A stretch of DNA of 64,000 nucleotides, taken from WTJO01 sp965660165 (GTDB taxonomy: Bacteria; Pseudomonadota; Alphaproteobacteria; Puniceispirillales; Puniceispirillaceae). The DNA is taken from assembly GCA_965660165.1 (NCBI GenBank), contig CBFHYU010000005.1, forward strand, positions 1 to 64,000. Reading direction: 5' to 3'. The translations under genes were made by a program, and so were the position numbers. Of this stretch, positions 61,147 to 64,000 are shown one piece after another. Within the stretch, counting starts at the first letter, position 1, and every line of letters begins with the position of its first letter. The notes under the pieces are model-generated. The model was given only the letters and a program-made list of their open reading frames with translations. It searched no databases and was not told the origin of the DNA.

Positions 61147-61536
61147 TTAGAGTATCACGCCAGAAAACAGCAATAGCCAGAAAGCGGCACATAATGCGAT
61201 AGCAATGGCGATTGCCAGCTTTCCTGAACGATAGACAGCCTCGATCGTTAGCCCTTTGCCCATATCCCAGAATAAATGCCTGACCCCGTTACAGCCATGA
61301 TAAAACAACGCCGCTGAATAGCCAGCTAGCACCAGCATAGCTAGCGGATGTGACAGGATCATTTGAGCAGTGGCAAATGCCTGCTCACCCGCGCTAAGCA
61401 TCACCAGCCAGAACGCCAAAAGCACTGTGCCAGACGATAGCACCACGCCTGTAAGACGGTGGGTAATTGACATCAATGCAGGCAATGGCAATTTATAAAT
61501 TTGCAGATGAGGTGAAAGCGGCCGTGTTTTTGACAT
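61147..61536 (-). CDS. sdhC: Succinate dehydrogenase cytochrome b556 subunit
   Basis: Cytochrome b anchor with three transmembrane helices, 129 residues. Signatures are RPLSPHLQIYKLPL, SITHRLTGVVLSSG (heme-proximal Ser/His), and the C-terminal HGCNGVRHLFWDMG. First gene of sdhCDAB. About 200 bases of non-coding sequence lie upstream, shared with the divergent kinase gene, where the operon promoter is expected. Confidence 0.96.
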   Translation of the reverse strand: MSKTRPLSPHLQIYKLPLPALMSITHRLTGVVLSSGTVLLAFWLVMLSAGEQAFATAQMILSHPLAMLVLAGYSAALFYHGCNGVRHLFWDMGKGLTIEAVYRSGKLAIAIAIALCAAFWLLLFSGVIL

Positions 61537-61736
61537 TGTCAGAGCAACCTTAACAGCAGATAAAACTAGTTGAATTCCTCTATCTTCTAGCCTATTTTCA
61601 GCGGTTCATCAATCACTTCAACAGCATATCTCACATTATGCACATCTCAGCGTCAAAAGGTTCTTGAGTATCTCTGCAAAAACCCTTTATCACTATAGAT
61701 AATGAGATGGTTTAGACTAATAACTGGCTGAGTATC

Positions 61737-62579
61737 ATGCGCATTTCTTCTAGGCCTAGCGGTAAATCGATTCTGACTATCCAGTCTGCTGTTATGTATG
61801 GCGCTGTGGGTAATGATGCAGCGATGGCAATTTATGACCATTTCGGAATTTCTGCGTTCAGGCTGGATACTGTCAGGCTTGCCGCCCATCCAGGCTTTGG
61901 GCAGATGTATGCCGCGATTAGCGCTACTGAGACGCTTGACAGGCTACTGGAAAATTTCTCACGCCTTGATATTGCAACCTCACTAGCCATCATCCAGACA
62001 GGCTATCTTGGCCATGCCGACCAAGTACCAATATTGGCACGTCATATCACGCAAATGAAAGCAGATAATCCAGCACTTGAATATTGCCTTGATCCCGTGA
62101 TGGGCGATGGCGGAAAATTATATGTGGATAAGGCGCTTAGCACTGCGTTAAGGGCTGAATTATTACCGCTTGCCCAACATCTTACCCCAAATTTGTTTGA
62201 GCTTGAGATGTTGGCAGATAGACCCATTAACACGATGCAAGAGGTGATAGATGCTGCCACTACGCTTAAATCTATGTACCAGCTTTCCTCTATCATTGTG
62301 ACGGCCATTCCAGAAGATGAGATGATGACAGATCTCATCATTTCTGAAGACGGGCTGGCCACACATAGTCATAAGCGCCAGCGTTCAGGCGTATCAGGTG
62401 GCGGCGATATGTTTACAGCTTATTATCTATCCAAGCGCCTGCTAGGACATAGTGCGCATCACGCATCAAGGCTCGCAAGCAAAGCCGTAACAGTCTGTGC
62501 AGGCCTATCTGATGACCCCCGCGCCCTGCCAATAAAAGACTGGCTACAGCATCATAAACAGCCCTCGTCAGCAGAGTAG
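61737..62579 (+). CDS. Pyridoxal/pyridoxine kinase (PdxY/PdxK type)
   Basis: Ribokinase-fold kinase for B6 salvage. The 280 residues include ILTIQSAVMYGAVGNDAA, FSRLD, YCLDPVMGDGGKLYV and TPNLFELEMLA. The catalytic motif reads GGGD (221-224) instead of the usual GTGD, keeping the catalytic Asp224. It could act on pyridoxal or pyridoxamine. Its stop codon TAG abuts the asd stop codon on the other strand without a spacer. Confidence 0.9.
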   Translation: MRISSRPSGKSILTIQSAVMYGAVGNDAAMAIYDHFGISAFRLDTVRLAAHPGFGQMYAAISATETLDRLLENFSRLDIATSLAIIQTGYLGHADQVPILARHITQMKADNPALEYCLDPVMGDGGKLYVDKALSTALRAELLPLAQHLTPNLFELEMLADRPINTMQEVIDAATTLKSMYQLSSIIVTAIPEDEMMTDLIISEDGLATHSHKRQRSGVSGGGDMFTAYYLSKRLLGHSAHHASRLASKAVTVCAGLSDDPRALPIKDWLQHHKQPSSAE

Positions 62580-63614
62580 CTAGCGGCCTGATAGCCCCTG
62601 TTCAACCACAAGCTCGGCAATCTGGACAGAATTTAGCGCAGCACCTTTGCGCAGATTATCTGCTACGCACCAAAATACAAGCCCGTTCTCAATGGTCGGG
62701 TCGCGGCGTATTCTGCTGATAAATACAGCATCTTCACCTGCCGCTTCTATTGGGGTCACATAGCCTTCATTGGCGCGATGGTCAATCACACTACAGCCTG
62801 GTGCTTCACGCAATAATTCACGTGCTTCAGATTCATTGATTGGCTTGTCTGTTTCGATAAACACAGCCTCACAATGGCCAATAAACACAGGTATCCGAAC
62901 ACAATGGGCAGCAAGTTTGATGCTTGGATCAAGAATTTTCTTGGTCTCAGCTGTCATTTTCCATTCTTCTTTGGTGAAGCCGTCATCCATAAATATATCA
63001 ATATGCGGTATCGCATTAAAGGCAATCTGCTTAGTGAATTTTTCAGGCTTAATTTCATCATGCACAAACACGCCCTTAGTCTGATTAAACAGCTCATCCA
63101 TGCCAGCCGCACCCGCACCAGAGGTTGCCTGATAGGTTGACACCAGCACGCGCCTGACGCCATAGCGATCATGTAATGGCTTTAGCGCAACAACAAGCTG
63201 GGCTGTAGAACAGTTAGGGTTGGCAATAATATTGCGGCCGCCATGTGCTTTCAGACAGCCCTTAGCCGCATCTGGATTTACTTCAGGCACAATCAGCGGT
63301 ACATCATCATCCATTCGAAAGGCAGACGAATTATCAATAACAATACAGCCAGCCTCTCCTGCCTTAGGTGCAACCGATTTTGCGGTATCACCCCCTGCGG
63401 AAAATAGTGCAATATCAGCCTGTGAAAAATCAAACTTGTCGAGCGACTGAACCTTTACGATTTTGTCATCACCATAAGAAAGCTCTTTGCCAGCTGACTT
63501 TGAAGACGCAAGGGCAAACACCTCATCACAGGGAAATTGGCGTTCTGCCAATGTCCGCAACATCTCTCTGCCAACCGCGCCTGTAGCGCCCGCAACAGCA
63601 ACACGAACTCCCAT
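62580..63614 (-). CDS. asd: Aspartate-semialdehyde dehydrogenase
   Basis: NADPH-dependent reduction of aspartyl phosphate, the branch point to lysine, diaminopimelate, threonine and methionine. The 344 residues start VAVAGATGAVGREML and have the catalytic Cys135 in NIIANPNCSTAQLV, followed by STYQATSGAGAAGMDEL and a conserved HCVRIPVFIGHCEAV. Length normal. leuB lies 39 bases upstream on the same strand, an order often seen in alphaproteobacteria. Confidence 0.97.
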   Translation of the reverse strand: MGVRVAVAGATGAVGREMLRTLAERQFPCDEVFALASSKSAGKELSYGDDKIVKVQSLDKFDFSQADIALFSAGGDTAKSVAPKAGEAGCIVIDNSSAFRMDDDVPLIVPEVNPDAAKGCLKAHGGRNIIANPNCSTAQLVVALKPLHDRYGVRRVLVSTYQATSGAGAAGMDELFNQTKGVFVHDEIKPEKFTKQIAFNAIPHIDIFMDDGFTKEEWKMTAETKKILDPSIKLAAHCVRIPVFIGHCEAVFIETDKPINESEARELLREAPGCSVIDHRANEGYVTPIEAAGEDAVFISRIRRDPTIENGLVFWCVADNLRKGAALNSVQIAELVVEQGLSGR

Positions 63615-63653
63615 AACATCACTCCTTAATTCGCCGATTATCCTCGCCAGTTT

Positions 63654-64000
63654 CTAGCGGGCGCGCCTATCCATTGCATCTAGTACAGCCTGTGTCATGC
63701 CTGTAGTGCCGACCTGCTCACAATCAGGGCCCATAATATCGCCTGTGCGCTTACCAGAGGCAAGCGCATCTGCAACCGCCGCTTCCACCAAATCGGCTTC
63801 TTCTGCCTGATCAAATGAATAGCGCAACATCATTGCAAAGCTTAAGAATTGGGCAAGTGGGTTTGCCAAATCCTGTCCAGCAATATCTGGTGCAGAGCCG
63901 TGAACTGGCTCATACATCGCTTTTGGCAGACCTGTCTCAGGGTCTGGCGTGCCAAGTGATGCTGAGGGCAACATCCCAAGCGAACCCGTAAGCATGGCCG
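63654..64000 (-). CDS. leuB: 3-isopropylmalate dehydrogenase, C-terminal part (cut by window edge)
   Basis: The minus-strand frame runs off the right end, so only the last ~115 residues are visible. TGSLGMLPSASLGTPDPETG is the conserved segment of LeuB, followed by YEPVHGSAPDIAGQDLANPL with NAD-binding residues. The enzyme makes 2-isopropyl-3-oxosuccinate in leucine synthesis. Related isocitrate and tartrate dehydrogenases differ at these positions. The start is outside the window. Confidence 0.93.
   Translation of the reverse strand, partial: AMLTGSLGMLPSASLGTPDPETGLPKAMYEPVHGSAPDIAGQDLANPLAQFLSFAMMLRYSFDQAEEADLVEAAVADALASGKRTGDIMGPDCEQVGTTGMTQAVLDAMDRRAR

Noticed and set aside
1..64000. 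New mobile or defence system
   Set aside because: Apart from the damaged regulator, every gene is a core or common family; no transposase, integrase of mobile type, restriction, toxin-antitoxin or phage genes were seen. XerC is the housekeeping recombinase by context.

Overview
The window is a 64 kb stretch of core chromosome from an alphaproteobacterium of middling G+C (mid-40s percent by eye). The gene orders argD-argF-hslO, rplU-rpmA-obgE-proB-proA-nadD-rsfS-rlmH-gpmI-ctpA-rppH, atpHAGDC beside priA/fsa/DUF484/xerC, and sdhCDAB-zapE-mdh-sucCD-sucAB-lpd are typical of that class. The F1 genes stand without the Fo genes, dCTP deaminase is the long two-domain form, and there is a PhaR-type regulator. 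Small intergenic gaps and AT-leaning composition fit a streamlined marine lineage such as SAR116/Puniceispirillales, but that placement is inference. I found no tRNA, rRNA, CRISPR array, prophage, insertion sequence or defence island.

Layout. 0-8.7 kb: folE, trkH, a lipoprotein gene, hslO-argF-argD, dcd and recX. 8.8-14.7 kb: acetyl-CoA synthetase, a truncated LuxR-type regulator fused to a stray lipoprotein leader, yggT, a HIG1-domain protein, a PduO-type cobalamin adenosyltransferase and etfBA. 14.7-23.2 kb: tlpA, argH, a 51-residue lipoprotein gene, lysA, a zinc-ribbon membrane protein, ydcF, then the aromatic/histidine genes tyrA, hisC and chorismate mutase, with a methyltransferase. 23.4-27.7 kb: phaR, folB with a pteridine-reductase-like SDR, a HAD phosphatase, an FAD amine-oxidase-like protein and a DM13 protein. 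28-37.7 kb: ribosome proteins, Obg, proline synthesis, NAD synthesis, RsfS/RlmH, phosphoglycerate mutase, CtpA and RppH. 37.8-42.7 kb: the F1 ATP synthase operon. 42.9-47.8 kb: priA, fsa, DUF484, xerC. 47.9-61.5 kb: a TCA-cycle supercluster on the minus strand. 61.7-64 kb: pyridoxal kinase, asd and the 3' end of leuB.

The genes form a housekeeping set. The TCA cluster encodes 2-oxoglutarate dehydrogenase, succinyl-CoA synthetase, succinate dehydrogenase and malate dehydrogenase. Its electrons, with those from ETF, feed respiration and the ATP synthase encoded next door. Arginine, lysine, proline, histidine, aromatic and leucine biosynthesis are represented.

The most notable observations are these. 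rsfS appears to start at an AUU codon behind a near-perfect Shine-Dalgarno. A chimeric junction at a GGC-repeat tract joins a lipoprotein leader to the second half of a response regulator. ftsEX and envC both seem to be missing from the places where related genomes often keep them. Several terminators or hairpins are folded into the ends of coding regions. No convincing new multi-gene system is visible.
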